The translations under genes were made by a program, and so were the position numbers. The notes beneath the pieces were generated by a model. It saw only the letters and a program-made list of their open reading frames with translations. It ran no database searches and was not told where the DNA came from. A stretch of DNA of 64,000 bases from Zizania palustris (taxonomy: Eukaryota; Streptophyta; Magnoliopsida; Poales; Poaceae). Shown here one piece after another: positions 25,098 through 35,739 of this stretch (positions are counted from its first letter, which is position 1; each line of letters opens with the position of its first letter). The stretch covers positions 5,952,001 through 6,016,000 of the forward strand of contig JAAALK010000283.1 of assembly GCA_019279435.1 (NCBI GenBank), in the 5' to 3' direction.

Positions 25098-26009
25098 TTA
25101 ATACAAAAATAGTTGTGCTACTCCAACCGGCTTTACAGACACTGGTACAAACCGTCCTCCGGATACACTAACAAAATCGTAGTCCGAAAGATCTCTACCT
25201 AACATACACTCTACTTTGTTATGGACGGCGTCAACCGACACATCGGCCAAAGCTACTTGGGCTGAAGTATCCGCGGGGATGACCTCCACCTCATCGCCAT
25301 CCCACTGTATCAAGCACTGGTGTAGAGTAGAGGAAATGCAACAGTTTGCGTGAATCCAGTCGCGTCCAAGTAACACGCTATAGTTACCTTGCACGTCGAC
25401 GACGAAAAATGTTGTTGGTAACGTCTTGTTGCCTACCGTCAACTCCATAGAGAGCACCCCCTTGGCCTCGGAGCTCTCACCGTTGAAGTCGTTGAGCATC
25501 AAGTTGGTCTTCTTTAGGTCATCCTCATCCCTGCCAAGTTTCTTCAACAACGAATAAGTCATTAGGTTAACAGTGGCACCGCCGTCGACGAGCATTCGGG
25601 AAATCGGCTTCCCATCGATGTGGCCTCTGACATAGAGGGGCTTTAGATGGTGAGCCGAGTCCTCGGGATTCTCGAAGATGGCATTGCGTGGGCCTAGGTT
25701 CAATTGAGCAACCTCGGCCTTGTCCTGCGGTAGGGTGAACTCGGCAGGTAATGTGATGATGTTGATATCCATCACCTGGGGTGCGGGCCCTTCGGAGATG
25801 GGCGAGTAATCATCGTCGAGCATGTCGTCATCATCGCTCGGACTAGGAGCCGGGTTGGTTATCTCAACCGGCCTCTCCCTCCATACCTGTTTTGTAGCTG
25901 GTCGAGGGCGGATTTCCTCGAAGATAGCATCGCACTCGGTCTCAGCTTTCTTCTCGCGTATCTCATGTGCCCGTAGTCTTTGTAGGCGTCTATTCTGTGA
26001 TTTGGACAT
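25098..26009 (-). pseudogene. Element D aspartic protease region
   Basis: An open frame of 303 codons. An acidic stretch (SDDDDMLDDDYSP) is followed by the protease: active-site MLVDGGATVNLM and the flap/second-half block NYSVLLGRDWIHANCCI. In plant Tat elements the site reads D-G-G/S-A, so the motif looks intact. The frame is offset from the reverse transcriptase frame by a shift near 25095. The product would release the Gag and Pol parts. Confidence 0.85.
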
Positions 26010-26414
26010 GCCTGGAGGGGCCCAAGATGGCTGCGGCTTGGTGCCTGGTGCTACTGTTCAGCTTCCGTTAATTCTAGCCGAAGTGCTATTGTGCCCTTCG
26101 GCCTTGTGTACCTTGCGTTCGGAGGGGGCTTCGCTGCGAACCCCGTCAGTCGGACTGGCCTCGTTCAGCCGACCAAACCAAGCTTTGGCGCGGAGTTTGG
26201 CCGAAGCATGAGATTTACCTCCGTCAGACCTTGGTGACAAAGTCTTTGGGATTGCGACTTCCTGAGACCCAACTTTGATGGTTATGGCTTCGGACTCCCT
26301 GACTTCGGCCTCCGTGTGCTCGCACCCTTCGGCTGCCCTCTGCATTGTCTGATTCAGAGGCACCACGGACAGTCTGTGGACGATGCCCCTCTTCGCTGCG
26401 TCTGTTTGCCCCTA

Positions 26415-26900
26415 TCATCCATAATACTCAGAAGGAAAATAAGGCATAGTGTTAGGCCACGGAGGGTACCCTGACCCGGATACGTACGGAGCCCATGGGG
26501 TCCCCGCCCAGTCATACGGTGGAGGCATCTGCGGCTCTAGTGGCCTCGCCCACTGTGAGCCGAACCCGCTACCTAGAGGGGGATTCGGCCAAGTCGAAGG
26601 TATCTCGGACCACACCAGCGAAGGGTCATGCTAGGCCGGAGGTACGTTCGAGCAGTGCGGGCCGAAGCCTCCCATAGGGGAAGTCCAACACGGTGCGGGG
26701 TTCGGCCATTGGGGGCCGAAGTTGTTGTATAGGGGACCCGACCACTGGGGCTCGAAGCTGCTGTACGAGGGGTTTGGCCATTGTGGCTCAGAACCACCGT
26801 GCAGAGCATCAGACCACTATGGCCTGAAGCCTTCATTCGGAGGGTTCGCCTGCTTTGGTCCGAAGCCACCTTTCGAGGGTCTTGGACCCTTCGGTTGTTT
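26415..26900 (-). pseudogene. Element D Trp/Pro-rich repeat segment of the polyprotein
   Basis: On the minus strand a 12-13 residue motif of the form (G)F(G/E)PQW(P/S)(N/G)P repeats about five times from 26890 to 26640, encoded by a degenerate unit of about 36-39 bases. It continues into Trp/Pro/Gly-rich text (GYPPWPNTMPYFPSEYYG) ending at a stop at 26415. Internal stops lie near 26817 and 26632. It sits between gag and protease. A low-complexity linker is the simplest reading; the regular spacing suggests repeat expansion. Confidence 0.6.
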
Positions 26901-26936
26901 TAACTTAGCGTGTGGACCTGCTTCCTTGGCCCTTCT

Positions 26937-27206
26937 CTAATGCTTGTTCAACAGCATATCATATGTCACCTTCGGCCTCTTGCGAGCCTTAGCCGAAGGG
27001 GTATCAATGTTCTGTTTCCACACCCCTACCTCGGGGTTCTTTGGTACGAGTGTGCGAGTGCGTGGTTCTCCAACATTTACATCCTTCCCTTTAGCTGACT
27101 CGGCCTGTTCTGGCCGAATCAACACCTTCTTTTCGTCGAGGTCGATGGCGTTGACTGGAAAAGGATCTTTATCCAGCTTCATCTTCGGATCATGGTCTAT
27201 CTTCAA
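26937..27206 (-). pseudogene. Element D gag C-terminal segment
   Basis: An open frame of about 85 codons, Lys/Asp-rich (DPKMKLDKDPFPVNAIDLDEKK), ending KRPKVTYDMLLNKH. It directly follows the zinc-finger-like end of gag (27240-27320) after two in-frame stops. Such DPFPVN-type text is typical of Tat gag-pol linkers. It has no separate catalytic role. Confidence 0.6.
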
Positions 27207-27239
27207 TCATCCTTCTTCTATGGCTGATTGTATCTATCG

Positions 27240-28955
27240 TCAAAAAACATTGAAATCATTAGTATTATGCGAATGTGAATCATGCCACTTACAGTATGGA
27301 TGCTTCTTTAACTCATCAGCAGGTGGGATGACTTGACCCTTAGGTAACCTGAGAAGCTGACTTTTTACGAGAAAATCAAATATTTTATCACATTTAGTTA
27401 TATCGAACGAGTACTTGACCTCACTAAGTCTATTCTTTGTGGGGGATGGTCGTAACTCGGAGCAGGTGACAGGTTTATTTTTAGCATTCCAAACCCATTC
27501 GGCTGCGTACATATCGGCCGAATCCTCCTCCTCTGACTCCTTATCAGAGCGTTCCATGATGTGGATTTCGGCCCTAGGCTTGCTAAACGTCTTAATAAAT
27601 TTCTTATCTTTGGATCGGCCTTCTTGGACCAGAGCCTGCTGCAGAACTTGGCTAACTTCTAAAAAGTTTTGGTTATCTAACCTTTCTTTAATTTCGAAAC
27701 GCAACCCGTTAAAAGCTAACTCCGCCAAGTCCCTTTCTGAAATATTAAGGCTAAAACATTGGTTTCTAGTATCCCTGAAACGCTTGATGTACTTAGAGGC
27801 GCTCTCACTAGATTTCTGTTTAACCGATGTCAAATGCGAAAGCCTAAGTTCTGTTTCGCCTGTATAAAAGTAATCATGGAATTTTCGCTCCAAATCATCC
27901 ACGTTTGGATGGAGTTCGGCGGGAGCGCCGAAAACCAAGTGAAAGCAGTGCCGTATAGCGAGAGAGAAAATAGTCTAACTTTTAGAGCATCTATCCCGCT
28001 AACTTCTCCACACTGCGCTAAAAATTGACTAACGTGCTCTAGTGTAGTCTTGCTACACTAGCCATCGAATTTAGTGAACTCAGAGATTCTATAGCCGCGG
28101 GGGTAGGGCACTGTATCGATATGGTCGGGGTATGGTTTATGGTAAACCCTAACCCGCCCCTTGGGCACAAAGCTGGGACACTCCGTAAATAGTGCGCGTA
28201 CCCACTCCTCTATATCATCTTGGTATGTTGCTTGCATGTGCCTCTCATGTGGGGGCACGACACGCGGTGGGATGTCGGCGTGTCGGCCATGTGCTTCTTC
28301 CCTACGTGCTATTTGTATAACATGCTCGTGTCTGGCGTCTGTGTGTGTGGTGCGGTAGAGCGGGTATTGGCGCAGGTGGCGGTGGATGGTATGCGGTATT
28401 ACTTTGACCGTAGGTGTAATGATTGGTCTCGGCCATAAGAGGTGAGGCCGGAGATATGATTGTGTTGGTGCTGTCGTTAGTCCTACCGTATATGTGGTTT
28501 GCCGGTGGTGCACTAGCAATAGGAACTGGGGGTACGGCCTCGGTAAAGCCGAACCTTCTAAGAGTCGCCTCTACTTGGGAGCTAACTGTCGAATCTAAAC
28601 GGTTGGCTAGCGAAGCGCTAATGGCTTGATCTAGTGATGCGGCTATTTTTTGCTCAATTTCTAAAGAAGATAAGCGAGGAGATACATGTGTTACCTGGAC
28701 CTGAGCGAGGTCGGGGGTGATGATGTCACGCTTGATGAAGCCCGCGCGTGTCTTGATGTAGCCCCCAAGCATCATGTCTTGGAGTGCCTTTAACTTTTCC
28801 TCGATCTCTGCTCGGTCTTCTGCGGGGATATCTTCAAGTGTAGGCGACAATATATTGCGGTTGTCAATATCCGCGCCTCCTATTGCGTCCATCAGCGGTG
28901 TAGACGTAGTAGTCGATGTAGATGTAGCGGTGGCCGATATAGACGTACTCGTCAT
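27240..28955 (-). pseudogene. Element D gag
   Basis: The likely start is the ATG at 28955 (MTSTSISATAT), just inside the primer-binding site. Low-complexity Thr/Ser text is followed by an acidic helix (EDRAEIEEKLKALQDMMLGG). A frameshift near 28360, a TAG at 28058-28060 and a one-base loss near 27905 break it. The gag domain core reads SLYGTAFTWFSALP and then SASKYIKRFRDTRNQC ... LAELAFNGLR. It ends in a Cys/His cluster (YCKWHDSHSHNTNDF), the variant zinc finger found at the end of Tat gag proteins. Gag would form the virus-like particle. Confidence 0.82.
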
Positions 28956-28970
28956 GTCGGCGTAGCCGTC

Positions 28971-28990
28971 CCCAGTGGAGTCGCCCAAAA
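28971..28990 (-). promoter_or_regulatory. Element D primer-binding site
   Basis: Minus-strand 'ttttgggcgactccactggg' lies three bases from the 5' LTR. GCGACTCCxCTGGGG-type sites are common in plant gypsy elements. I do not assign the tRNA. Confidence 0.55.
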
Positions 28991-28993
28991 GTG

Positions 28994-30311
28994 TGTTGAC
29001 ACGAAAATGTGCCCCCGCACTTGGGTCAGTTCGACGATCCAAAAGTGAATGGATACTTAGGGACAAGCCTAAGCGTGACGTGGCATTGACGTCGCGTTCT
29101 GACTACCCTTAATAGTGATAAGGGGGGTGGAGTCGCCAGGCAACCAGATTACACAAAATAATCCAATTAGCCGAAAGAAATAAATTAAACAGAATAAAAT
29201 CAACAAACCAGTCGGAGCCCTGCCTAGTTCGAAGTCTGATGCGAAGGGGTCACCGAAGTGTACCTTCGGCGTCTGGTGCGAAGTGCTCCGCCGAAGGGTG
29301 CTTCGGCGTTCGGACTGATCCAGCCGAAGATGGACTCCGAACAGATTTGGACGCAATGATCACCTCTGAACAGCAGGGTTCGGCGTGCGATCTCCGATAC
29401 AACAAACTACGGAATAATGACGCGAGGGCCATGCGCGAGTGCAACTTCGTCCAGTGCGGAGTATGGTCGTGGCAAAGCCCGTTGTGATGAAGTATGCTGG
29501 CGAAGCCTGTTGCCGAAGCCTGCAGTCCCGCCGAAGAGTGTCCCGGGGACCTCCGAAACCGATCTCTCAGCTCCAGACACCTCCGACGAAGTGGCTCCAA
29601 ACGTGCGAACCTGCAACAGAAGAGTGTGAAGTACCAATTCGGCCTGAGGACCGAATTTTGATAAGTGTTGCACTAGTAGCGAAGGTAGCAATCTATTATG
29701 TAGATTAGCGGATACTTCACAGGCGAAGTAACAAGGCGATAACAATCTATTACGTAGATTAACAGATACTTCACGGGCAAAGTAACAAGGATTACAACAG
29801 TTTCGTAGTGGCCGGCGGAGGGCTTCCAGGCAAACCCACGAAGAGGTACAGGAAAATAAAGGTAAAGTAAATACGATCAAAGCATGGGCTTTGGTTTGGT
29901 TTGAGTTGGGGGGTTCTCTACGCCGGCCTTGCCTCTCTATTTATAGGGGCTTAACTCCTAATCTAATCTGCTATTAATCCGGCTAGATAGAGATAGATAT
30001 TGAGCTGGGAACGCAAATAAATCTATCTCTGCTGAGGTGGGCTTCGGCCAGGCCCGTCGAGGCCTGCTCCTCGGGCCGAAGCTTCAGCAGCGTGGGCCTC
30101 CGAAGGCTTCCGAAGCTTTGGCAGCGTGGGCCTCCGAAGGCTTCCTGGCTGAAGCCCATGGGCTGGCTAGAGGCTTTCGGAGCCCATAGCTCAATGGACT
30201 TCGGCCCTGTAGGGCTTCGGACAGACCCTGGACATGTGTACTTTTGGCCCAAATCACCAAAAATTGATATTTTGACAATCTAGCCATTAATGCCATTTTT
30301 TGCTATCAACA
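28994..30311 (-). repeat. Element D right (5') LTR
   Basis: 1318 bp direct repeat of 7727-9044 with the same internal duplication and TATA box. TSD CAGAG follows at 30312-30316. Confidence 0.92.
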
Positions 30312-30447
30312 CAGAGTCCTTATGTACTTTGAAGTCAACATTCGGAGGCTGAGCCTGGGCAGGTATAAAGTACCCCCGCATTTATATTAATAAACTGATA
30401 AGTTTTTACAAGCCTACAGCTAAGAATTACAAGGAGCCTAAGGAGAT

Positions 30448-33132
30448 CTACACCTTCGGAGGTGGAGGTGCCGACGTCGAAGGCTGAGCTGGCGAGGCAT
30501 GTGCCCTGGCTCGGCGAAGGCATATGGCCTTCTGAAGTTCGAGGATTGCTTCGCAGCCTTTGGCCTTCCAAGGCTCCTGAAGTCGCCGCTAGGCTCCGTG
30601 GACGCCGGCCGGAGGCGTCACTAGGTGCTGGCCTCCAAAGGCCACCGGAGGTGCCGAGGTTGCTGCTTCGAGGTGGTTGCACCCCGCGTCGTGAAGCATT
30701 TGCAACACCCCTTGAAGGCGAAGCCCTTCAAAGATTGCTTCGTCGTCGCAGCCACCACCTTCAAAAAGTCGACGCGGTCCCCAATTGGATCCTGGCTGCC
30801 GAAGTCTGGAGCCCGACACTCGGTCCCTGTTTGTTCTAGGACCTCGATCAGGCTCAGGGTGGCTTCGTCGACATTAGCAACAATGAAGTCTTGAAGGCAG
30901 TGGGCGGCTTGGCGAAGCTTGGAGTTCTCTTCCGCTAGCTGGGCTCCGGCATCCTTCGTAGCTTGAAGCTCCGCTCAGAGCCTGTCGGTCTCCGAGGCCA
31001 AGGCTTCCCTAGCCTTGTCGGCCTCGGCCCTTGCCGCCTTGGTTGAGGCTTCGGCCCGCCTTCGCTTCTCGGCTTCCACCGAGACTTCGCGTCGGAGGGC
31101 ATCCCTCTCCTCCACCAAGCGCGTCATCCGCCTGTCCACAAAGGTTGACGCTGCAGTGTTCAGTGCAAAGGCCTGAAAGAGTTCAAGAAAATCATAAGTG
31201 TTGATCGAAGACCAACGTACGACTCGAAGGCTGCATAGGACTTCGCTCACCTGGATGAGGCCTTCATTTGCGTTGATAAAGAGGTCCATGGGGCTCAAGT
31301 GGCTGAGTTGAGCCACCAAGCCTCCTGCCTCTGCAGCCGCGCAACCCTCGCGGAAGTCGTGGATGGCTGCCTCCGTCACGGCCCCCTTCAGCAGTAGAGG
31401 CCGGACAATTTCCTCCACCTCAACCTCCTGCACAGGCTTCGGCGGAGTTGGGCTTTGGTCCACCACCTCGACATGTTCATTGTCTCGGGGGTCCCCTTCG
31501 TCACGACCATTGCCTCCGTCTTCTTCAGACGAGGAACTGTTGGACTCCGAACTGTTGTCGCTACTGCTGCCGGAGGCCTCCGTTGGCTTCGGTGCGGTGG
31601 GCCTCGCACTGGCATCATCTTCTACAAATAAGTTCAAGTCAATATCCACATATAAAAGAGAAGTATGTTTAAAGTGTTTCCCTTCGTCGGAGATATCTTT
31701 GAAGGTAGAGGGGTCAATGTGTGCCCCCCCAATCCTTTTGTTGCGAAGCTGGCGCTTTGACCTCCGTGCCTGAAGTCGTCACTATCGAGATCTTCGCTAC
31801 CACATCGGTAGATGTTGCTGGAGCCCTTGCTGGCTCCGCTTCTATTTGAGTGTTCGCGACCATTGCCTCCTCTGGAGTAGGGGCTTGGGTCACGAGGACC
31901 TCCGGTCGAACCCTCAAAGCTTCGGGCTCGTCGTCGTCCCCCCTTTTCCTCTTGGAGCCGGTTGTCGAAGGTACAAGGTGGGAGAAGTCTGGCAGAGCCT
32001 GGACCTCCTTGAAGCCGAGCAGGGTCCACACCCTGTTCCAGTGCTCCCAGGTCCCCACCAAAGCAAGTCGTTGGGCTTGCTCCTCAGGTGTCGGGGCCCC
32101 GACAACACGCTCCGTCGCCATGATGGCCTCCTCCGGAGTCCTCACTTCAAGAGTGGCTTCATCAAGATTCCAAGTCAGAGTAAAGTTTTTTAGCGAAGTA
32201 TGAAAGTAGAAAGGCTTCGAAGTCTTACCAAGGCATTTTGTTGCCACTTCGTTTAGGCCCCCTCGGCCCGAAGGTTTGAAGAGACCCTCCGGCCAAGAGC
32301 GCGCAAGGGGGCTGAGCCAGAGGGTGATGAAGTCCTCCGTGAGGTCCCTCATGCTCATCTTCGCGGCCACCTTCCAAAGGAGCGAGATCCTCGAGCGAAG
32401 GGTGTCGGGGCTGGTCTTCACCACGCCTTCGCGCCGGTAAGAGATAAGTGCATTGGTACTCCGAAGGGGAGAGTTCGCGCCGACGGAGGCCTAGAACCAC
32501 TCTTGATCCCACCTCGAGTACCATTTGCTTTTGGCAGCCCTCGCTGGGAAGGCATCTTGGTACTCCCTCCGAAGCTGGAAGTTAGCGCTTCCGAAGGCCA
32601 AAGCCCTCTTGACGTGGTCTGCACCCTCCCTCGGCTTCGGTTGGCAGTTGGCGTCGTGAAGAGCAACGAAGACGTTGGCGCGGCCCTCGCAGCCTTCGGC
32701 CCTCATGGCCCATTCAAATACTGCAAGCCTCGCCATGGCGTTGCGCAACAGTTGAGGAAGCTCGAGGTTGTAAGCCTTCAGGACTTCGCTCAGCATCCCC
32801 ACGGCTGGCAGTCCGAGGCCGTCTTCAAAGAAGGCCTCGAACAATACCACTTCGTCAGCCCGAGGCCTCGGTATGGCCTCCGACTTCTCTTGCACTCGAA
32901 GTTGGATCTTCGACGAGATCTTCCCTGTGCAGGCCCTTCGGACAGACTCCTCTGTTGAGATCGAGGCCCTCATCTCCAAAGTTTTCTCGAACTTATCTGA
33001 TGGCGATCGGAGATCCTTCGGCCCCAACTTCCTCACTACAGGCTTTGCTGTCGCTGCTATCGCTGCCTGTGCTTGGGCGGAGCTCGAGCTCGAGCCCAAG
33101 GCCAAAGCCTTCGAAGCAACTTTCTTCAGCAT
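30448..33132 (-). pseudogene. Element E antisense ORF, gypsy-associated 'Transposase_28'-type protein
   Basis: Read opposite to its host element. The N-terminal part (33132-32494) contains a helical block, FFEDGLGLPAVGMLSEVLKA and onward, resembling Pfam PF04195 ('putative gypsy type transposon'). After an in-frame TAG at 32491 the frame continues to 31714 with a basic KRKRGDDDEPEA patch. A frameshift at a seven-G run (about 31724-31730) leads to an acidic Ser-rich region and a long coiled coil (RLVEERDALRREV ... KAAREALASE). A TGA near 30975, another frameshift and a TAG at 30589 precede the end at 30448. A GT...AG segment at 31173-31250 (78 bases) looks like an intron. Antisense ORFs of this class are known in Tat-type elements; their role is unknown. 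Confidence 0.7.
31173..31250 (-). other. Candidate intron in the E antisense ORF
   Basis: On the minus strand it starts GTGAGC and ends CTCTTTCAG, with a pyrimidine-rich end. Removing it joins the text ..NEGLIQ to AFALNTAAS.. in the same frame. It is in frame (78 bases), so retention would not stop translation. Supported by splice-site form only. Confidence 0.45.
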
Positions 33133-33576
33133 TTCTGTGGAGCTTCGGCGCGAAGGGCGCTAAAGCTTGCGAAGGGTGCTTCGCGCGAAGTTAAGGAGGA
33201 GAAGAGAGCGAAGGATGCAAGGCGTTGAGAAGAAAGCAAATGAGAGGTCTGTCGAAGCCATATGCGGTAAACACCTATTTATAGGCAGTAAAAATCCCGA
33301 CGGTTCGCGTGCCGAAGCCACTGATAGGTGGGCCTCCTGCGAAGCTGAAGCGAACCGGCGCACTGTAACGATCAATTTTATAGCCATTGCGAAGTCAATT
33401 GATCTCCCCGAGTTCGTTCTGATAGCTGACGCAGGCAATTATTACCTGCGCAAATCGAAGCCACTTTTGGTCCAAGCTCTGAAGGCCTGTTTTCTCTGAA
33501 GCTGCCATTTTTCTTGTCATTTGTCCCAAGGGCGCACGCACCCCTTCATCCCGAAGGCCTGCAGGTGAGGGGCTAC

Positions 33577-34516
33577 TATTGGGGGAATAAGTTTTCCCTT
33601 GAACAGGGGCCAAATGACGTCAGCCTCTGACAGCCTTCGGCCCGGAGCCCAACATTGTCGAAGCATGGTGAAGTAATTTCTAAGTTCCAAGGTCCTTTTC
33701 GGAGCCCCCTGGAGAGAGGTTTCCGAACCCCTTCGAAGCCCTCCAGAGCGAAACCCCTTCGGAGCCCTCCGGAGCGAAGCCCCCAAGATCCCCATGAAGT
33801 TTTCCAGAAGCCAAGTCTCAGGCTAGCTTCGGAGTTAACCTCCGAGCCTTGTTCGGAGTTAACCTCCGAGCCTTGTTCAGAGTTAACCTTCGAGTTACTT
33901 TCGAAGCTCCTCAGAGCCAGTCTTCGGACCTTTTCCAGCTGATTCAAAGCTAAGTCTCCGAGAACCCAGTTCGGAGTTCAGTCCGGAGTATACTTCGAAG
34001 CCTTCCTTGCGGCCTCCACCTGAAGAGCTCCGGCCCCTACTCCGAACCCAGAAAATATCTCCGCCCCGCTATAGTGTAGAAGTCATACCAGGGGCCCCTC
34101 TGCCCCTAGTATGTCATTTAGCTGGTCAAGAAGTGATGTTTATCTGACATGTCTGTAAAACTATAAAGCACTTTGTACAGTAGACTAGTCCTTTTTCCCT
34201 TTTTACCCCTATAAGCCTATGACTTATAGAGGGCATTTTGGTCTTTTCCTTTGGCATGCATGCGTATAAAAGCAGGGCCAAAGCCCTTGTAACAGGTTAG
34301 CTTCTCCAAGGCCATGAAACCCTGGAACTCACTACACTACACTAAGGCATACTATGCCAAATCCACCACAAACTGGACGTAGGGCTATTATCCCTTAGGG
34401 GAGGTCCGAACCAGTATAAATCTTTTCTCCCTCTGAGAGAACCCTTCGAGGTTCATTTTACACACCATATACACACATACAAAACCTATGTTGTAGCTAA
34501 CACAATTGCTACAACA
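33577..34516 (+). repeat. Element E right (3') LTR
   Basis: 940 bp direct repeat of 5073-6036, starting TATTGGGGG (TG changed to TA) and ending CTACAACA, followed by the TSD AAGAG. The preceding 'aggtgaggggctac' is a likely polypurine tract. Confidence 0.9.
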
Positions 34517-34521
34517 AAGAG

Positions 34522-35500
34522 CAACAACATAAGTAGGGACGGTTGATTCTGGAAAATCGGTAGGAAAATGCATTTGATAAGAAGGGGTCATCTAATAAGA
34601 TCAGCTGTGTAAACATTAAGCCAGATCTGAAGAAACCACCAAGGGCTACTAGGGTGGCCAATGGGATTGCCAGCCGATAGATTGAATGACATGAGATGAA
34701 GAAGGTGATAGGTGGCTCCAAGGAGGTAGCAGCAAAGGGGAATCCGCACGTGAGCGGCAATTTGTTCGGCTAAGAACTGGAATTGGAAGGTTGGGACCAA
34801 AGCCAATACGCATAAAACAAACTTCCCCAACTAGAGGGTGAGGAAAGCATTGTGTTCACAAATGTCTACGGGGCCGTTCTACTCGTTATGTCTCGCAATA
34901 TACCAGCCCCACCTATCAGTGGATTTGGTGCTAAGATAGTAGGTCGGTTTGTAGCGAAACGAAAAGGGGTTGGATGATGAGTCAATGTGAAGACAATTTT
35001 AAAAGAAAACATCAAGCAGAGTGGGACTCATCGGCCCATGACCAAATACAAAGGCATTCAAGGCGTGGGACCAGAAATAACAAGAGGCAGCTAGCATCGT
35101 CTCATTCTGTTATGGATCAACAAGGGAAAAGCCGATGCAATGTCCGATGTCAATCTCGTCCCAAAAGGTACGATAGGAGGAAAAGACTCGAAATTGGAGT
35201 TCCAGTCAGAAGAGCGCATAGGAGAATATTTAAAGGGGATTCGGCAAGTTTCGACATCAATGAAGTCTGTGGGACTAGGATTACCCAAATGGCCCAGATA
35301 GTTACAAGAAGGATGGGTTGATATGGGGATCAAAACTTAGTTCTATAGGTTCTGTAGAGAAGAAAACAAAAGAAATAGTGAAAGAAAAAGAGGAGCGGTG
35401 AGTAAAAACGGCAAATGAACCATGAAGGACCGAAGAACAACAAAAAAGGAGAATGTCGAAAGCTTACCTTAGGAATCACGTTGATGGTGGCGATCATTGA
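34522..35500 (-). pseudogene. Plant mobile domain (PMD) protein, N-terminal part
   Basis: Minus-strand frames give a characteristic PMD series: SHALNAFVFGHGPMSPTLLDV near 35080-35020, then CEHNAFLTLWLGKFVLCV, IPLCCYLLGATYHLLHL and PSSPWWFLQIWLNVY down to 34600. Stops and shifts interrupt it. Upstream, a short first exon is plausible: ATG at 35497-35495 and a splice donor (CCTAAG/GTAAGC) at about 35467. A TATA box lies near 35650. The C-terminal part is at 4700-5072, beyond element E. It could be a host gene copy or, as is frequent in grasses, part of a transposon. Confidence 0.7.
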
Positions 35501-35648
35501 TGTTGCCGGTGTGTGGGATCAGCGAAGAGAACGGCAGCGAGCGGCGATGGACATAAATGGTACTAGAAGAAGATGGTGGCGAGCTCAGTGGGCAAGAGCA
35601 AACAATAAATAGAAAGCATGAAGAAGAAAGGTGGAATGACTGGGGTAC

Positions 35649-35656
35649 TTATAAAG
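35649..35656 (-). promoter_or_regulatory. Candidate TATA box of the PMD gene
   Basis: Minus-strand 'tttataagtacccc' lies about 150 bases upstream of the first candidate ATG. Only position and motif support it. Confidence 0.4.
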
Positions 35657-35739
35657 CAAAAGAGAACTCCTTGTTAAACTGAGTCAAGTCAATCTTGACG
35701 GATTTGGTGGGATCATCTATAACGTTCGGCGAAAGGTAA

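Larger units (their letters stand above)
7727..30311 (-). mobile_element. Element D: gypsy Tat-lineage retrotransposon, interrupted by A
   Basis: Both LTRs are 1318 bp (7727-9044 and 28994-30311), with inverted ends TGTTGA and TCAACA. The five-base duplication CAGAG stands at 7722-7726 and 30312-30316, inside element E. Read on the minus strand the order is LTR, primer-binding site (near 28971-28990), gag, protease, reverse transcriptase, a first RNase H, a second archaeal-type RNase H, integrase, polypurine tract, LTR. The doubled RNase H is diagnostic of the Tat lineage. Without A (12.3 kb) the element is about 10.3 kb. Coding parts carry many stops and frameshifts and the reverse transcriptase active site is altered. 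By eye the LTRs differ at about 22 of the first 410 bases. Confidence 0.9.
5073..34516 (+). mobile_element. Element E: gypsy Tat-like LTR retrotransposon, no gag-pol seen, interrupted by D
   Basis: Direct LTRs at 5073-6036 and 33577-34516 are flanked by the five-base duplication AAGAG (5068-5072 and 34517-34521). A primer-binding-site-like stretch follows the left LTR (6037-6058) and a purine-rich stretch precedes the right one, so the element reads on the plus strand. Its own internal DNA is 6037-7726 plus 30317-33576, about 5 kb. I see no gag, protease, reverse transcriptase or integrase there. The only coding signal is on the opposite strand (30448-33132). Large plant elements lacking gag-pol but carrying an antisense ORF are known among Tat-lineage relatives, so E is probably non-autonomous. 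By eye the LTRs differ at about 24 of the first 390 aligned bases. Confidence 0.85.

Noticed and set aside
34974..35321. 115-codon plus-strand ORF
   Set aside because: Shadow of the PMD N-terminal part on the minus strand.
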